NCBI GenBank assembly: GCA_035564555.1
Contig: DATMTS010000016.1
Span: forward strand, 1-52,663
Reading direction: 5' to 3'
Source of the DNA: DATMTS01 sp035564555
GTDB taxonomy: Bacteria; Actinomycetota; Actinomycetes; Actinomycetales; Microbacteriaceae
DNA length: 52,663 bases
Of the stretch, positions 50,149-52,663 are shown piece after piece (position 1 is the first letter of the stretch; the number at the start of each line of letters is the position of its first letter). A program made the position numbers and the translations under genes. The notes under the pieces were generated by a model. That model did not search any database, was not told the DNA's origin, and saw only the letters and a list, made by a program, of their open reading frames with translations.

Positions 50149-52663
50149 TTCGACCGGTTCCGTCGCGCGCGCCTCGGGCACGTCAGGCTCATCGGCGCCC
50201 TGCGCACCGGCATCCGGCGCACCGGCACCAGGCATACCGGCAGCACCCGCCGCGGCACCGCGCTTCGCGGCCCGGCGCGCGGCGCGTCGCTCGCGCGCCC
50301 CCTCGACCAGGTTGTACAGCGTCGGCAGCACGACGAGCGTGAGCAGCGTCGACGACACCAGTCCGCCGATCACGACGAGCGCCAGCGGCTGCGAGATGAA
50401 CCCGCCCTTGCCGGTGACGCCGATCGCCATCGGCAGCAGCGCGAAGATCGTCGCGAGCGCGGTCATCAGAATCGGCCGCAACCGTCGTGAGGCGCCGTGC
50501 GCCACCGCGTCTGGAACCGACATCCCACGCCTGCGGTACTGGTTCACGAGATCGACGAGCACGATCGCGTTCGTGACGACGATGCCGATCAGCATCAGCA
50601 CGCCGATCAGTGACGCGACTCCCAGCGGCACACCGGAGATCAGCTGCAGCGCGATCGCTCCGGTCGCCGCGAACGGGATCGACACCAGCAACAGCAACGG
50701 CTGCCGCAACGACCGGAACGTCGCGACCATGACCACATAGACGATCAGGATCGCCGCGAGCAGTGCGATGCCCAACTGCGAGAACGCGCTGCCCTGGGAT
50801 GCCGTGACGCCACCCACCTTCGCGGTCGCACCTGCCGGCAGCGAGGCATCCTTGAGCACCTTGGCGACGTCGGCGTTCGCCGTCGTCAGATTGTCGGTCG
50901 CCGGGGTGGCCGTGACGGTGGAACTGCGCAGCCCCCGTTCGGTCGTGACCGTCTGCGGGCCGTTGGTCTGCGCCACAGTGGCGATCGTCGAAAGCGCCAC
51001 GGCGCCGGCAGGTGTGAGGATCTTCAGCTTCTTCAACGCGTCGACCTTCGCGGGCTGCCCAGAATCCTGCAGGTACACCTTCAGGCTGGTGTTGTCGATC
51101 GCAACGGTGCCCACCGCGGTCGGCTGCATGGCCTCCGACACCTGACTGCCGACCGCGACCTCGGTCAGACCCTTGGCCGCGGCCTTCTCTCGGTCCACGA
51201 TGACACCGATGTACGGCAGCGAAGCGCTCAGGTTGCTGGTGGTCTGCTTGATGGAGTGGAGCTTCTCGAGGCCGCTTCGGATGGCGTCGGTCGCGGTCTG
51301 CAACTCTCGGTCGGTGGATGCCGTCACGTCCACCTCGATGTCGCTGGACGCCCCGAAGCCACTGGACGCGGACACGGTCACCACACCGGCGCCCTTGAGC
51401 GCCTTCAGCTCGGTCTCGACGCTGTTCTGCAGCTTTTCCTGATCGGCATCCGGGTCGGTCGTGATCGAGAAGGTGGCCCCTCCGCCACCACCGCTGAACG
51501 CATCGCGCAACGCGCTGCCGGTGGAGCCGATCGAGAGTTGCACGGTCTTGACGCCGTCGGTGTCGAGCAGCTTCTTCTCCACGACCCGCGCGGCGTCGTC
51601 CTCGGCCTGCAGACTCGTGCCGGGCGGCAACTGCTGCGAGACGGTGAGGGTGTTCTGCCCGGTGGAACCGAGGAAGTTGGTCTTCATGCCCGGAATCAGG
51701 GCCAGGGTTCCGCCCAGCACCAGGATCGAGATGATGATGGTCACGAGCGAGTGTTTGAGCGTCCACGTGATGATCGGCAGGTAACCTCGCTGCAGTCGAG
51801 AGGGATGCTCGAGCTCGTCACGCCCGCCGCCGGCCGGCACGTCGGAGACGAACTCGGCCGCCGCACGATCCCCGCGCACGGCCCGCGGCGGTCGCACGAA
51901 CCAGTACGCCAGCACCGGAACGATCGTCAGCGCGACGAGCAACGACGAGAGCAACGCAATGGTCACCGTCAACGCGAACGGGCGGAACAACTCCCCCGTG
52001 ACGTCACCGACGAAAGCGATCGGCAGGAACACGGCGACGGTGGTGATCGTGGAGGCCGTGATCGCCCCGGCAACCTCGCGCACGGCACGCACGATCGTCG
52101 ATGCCCGGTCGGCGCCCGGCACCAGGTGTCGTTTGATGTTCTCGATAACGACGATGGAATCGTCGACGACGCGGCCGATCGCGATCGTGAGCGCACCGAG
52201 CGTGATGATGTTGAGGGTGTAGTCAGCGGCCTGCATGCCGAGGAAGGTGATCAGCACGCTGGTCGGAATCGAGATCGCGGTGACCAGCGTCGACCGGATC
52301 GAGAGCAGGAAGATCAGGATGATCACGACGGCGAAGCCGAGACCGAGCAGGCCTTCCTCGGTGAGCGAGTTGATCGACTGCTCGATGAACGGCGCCTGGT
52401 CGAACACGACCGTGATCTTCGCGCCGTGGCCGAGCTTCGACTGCAGCTCACCGGTGATCGCGTTCACCGCGTGCGAGACCTCGACCGTGTTGGCTGAAGG
52501 CAGCTTGGTGACGGCGATCGTCAGCGCCGGCTTGCCGTCGACGCGCGAGATCGAGGTCATCGGGTCGTCGGTCAGCTTCACGGATGCCACGTCGCCGATG
52601 GTCACGACCGGGCGCGGCGCGGCCGTCGGCGCGGTCGCGGCGCCGGCGGCAGGGCCCGTGGCC
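50146..52663 (-). CDS. RND/HAE1-type efflux transporter, N-terminus beyond the window
   Basis: About 838 residues are visible; the frame is open to the right edge, so roughly the first 200 or more residues are missing. The AcrB/MMPL-like layout is clear: porter domain, TM2-TM6 with proton-relay Asp pair in GRVVDDSIVVIENIKRH, second porter domain with Gly/Ser-rich stretch (GSALRDAFSGGGGGA), and TM8-TM12 (LIGVLMLIGIVVTNAIVLVD). The Gly-rich loop and the Ala/Gly-rich tail (GAAAGAAGMPGAGAPDAG) are typical for actinobacterial HAE1. It probably exports drugs or lipids. Confidence 0.93.
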   Translation of the reverse strand, partial: ATGPAAGAATAPTAAPRPVVTIGDVASVKLTDDPMTSISRVDGKPALTIAVTKLPSANTVEVSHAVNAITGELQSKLGHGAKITVVFDQAPFIEQSINSLTEEGLLGLGFAVVIILIFLLSIRSTLVTAISIPTSVLITFLGMQAADYTLNIITLGALTIAIGRVVDDSIVVIENIKRHLVPGADRASTIVRAVREVAGAITASTITTVAVFLPIAFVGDVTGELFRPFALTVTIALLSSLLVALTIVPVLAYWFVRPPRAVRGDRAAAEFVSDVPAGGGRDELEHPSRLQRGYLPIITWTLKHSLVTIIISILVLGGTLALIPGMKTNFLGSTGQNTLTVSQQLPPGTSLQAEDDAARVVEKKLLDTDGVKTVQLSIGSTGSALRDAFSGGGGGATFSITTDPDADQEKLQNSVETELKALKGAGVVTVSASSGFGASSDIEVDVTASTDRELQTATDAIRSGLEKLHSIKQTTSNLSASLPYIGVIVDREKAAAKGLTEVAVGSQVSEAMQPTAVGTVAIDNTSLKVYLQDSGQPAKVDALKKLKILTPAGAVALSTIATVAQTNGPQTVTTERGLRSSTVTATPATDNLTTANADVAKVLKDASLPAGATAKVGGVTASQGSAFSQLGIALLAAILIVYVVMVATFRSLRQPLLLLVSIPFAATGAIALQLISGVPLGVASLIGVLMLIGIVVTNAIVLVDLVNQYRRRGMSVPDAVAHGASRRLRPILMTALATIFALLPMAIGVTGKGGFISQPLALVVIGGLVSSTLLTLVVLPTLYNLVEGARERRAARRAAKRGAAAGAAGMPGAGAPDAGAQGADEPDVPEARATEPVE

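Noticed and set aside
1..52663. tRNA, rRNA, riboswitch, phage or transposase genes
   Set aside because: I looked in the gaps of both strands and saw no cloverleaf, rRNA segment, known riboswitch core, integrase or transposase. Small or diverged ones could escape reading by eye.

Overview
The window reads as chromosomal DNA of a high-GC actinobacterium. A Microbacteriaceae-like host is my best guess, from the strong G/C third-position bias, TANNNT -10 boxes set 6-8 bases from start codons, actinobacterial gene orders, and an extreme excess of the hexamer GGATGC/GCATCC. This placement is an inference; no rRNA or tRNA gene is present to test it. No insertion sequence, phage, CRISPR array or replication origin was seen.

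Layout. 42-6511: recQ (minus), then a plus-strand copper operon: a His/Met-rich-loop membrane protein, a YcnI/DUF1775 protein, CopC, and a CopD-CtaG fusion. 6514-11594: small accessory genes (ABM-fold protein, AraC-type regulator with VOC protein, EamA permease, DHA2 exporter with its MarR regulator, an acidic hypothetical) and a decayed MFS fragment. 11794-17148: a nitrate/taurine-type ABC importer followed by a CitA/DcuS-CitB/DcuR-type two-component system. 17258-19300: DEAD-box RNA helicase with a long Arg/Asp repeat tail. 19558-33952: the phenylacetate (paa) catabolon, made of paaABCDE-G (minus), paaI and paaK (plus), paaR (TetR) and paaJ-F-H-Z (minus), interrupted by a MarR/MFS pair. 34099-38292: Lrp/AsnC regulator divergent from a three-gene 2-oxoacid dehydrogenase operon (E1alpha, E1beta, E2; no E3 here). 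38338-42033: ABC-2 exporter with a NarL/LiaR-type two-component system. 42250-48822: histidine utilisation (IclR regulator, hutH, hutU, hutI, convergent hutG). 49133-52663: VOC protein, NUDIX hydrolase, and an RND/HAE1 exporter truncated by the right edge.

Working together. PaaK activates phenylacetate to its CoA thioester, PaaABCDE epoxidises the ring, PaaG isomerises the epoxide, PaaZ opens and oxidises the ring, PaaFHJ perform beta-oxidation, and PaaI rescues CoA. Two operator-like sites matching the published actinobacterial PaaR pattern lie in front of both paa promoters. The hut genes degrade histidine by HutH-U-I-G to glutamate and formamide.

The least explained material is non-coding: nested palindromes at gene ends (17167-17230 and 24710-24778), two back-to-back hairpins (14704-14776), iterated 10-mers before the ABC importer, several apparently leaderless promoters, and the window-wide GGATGC excess.
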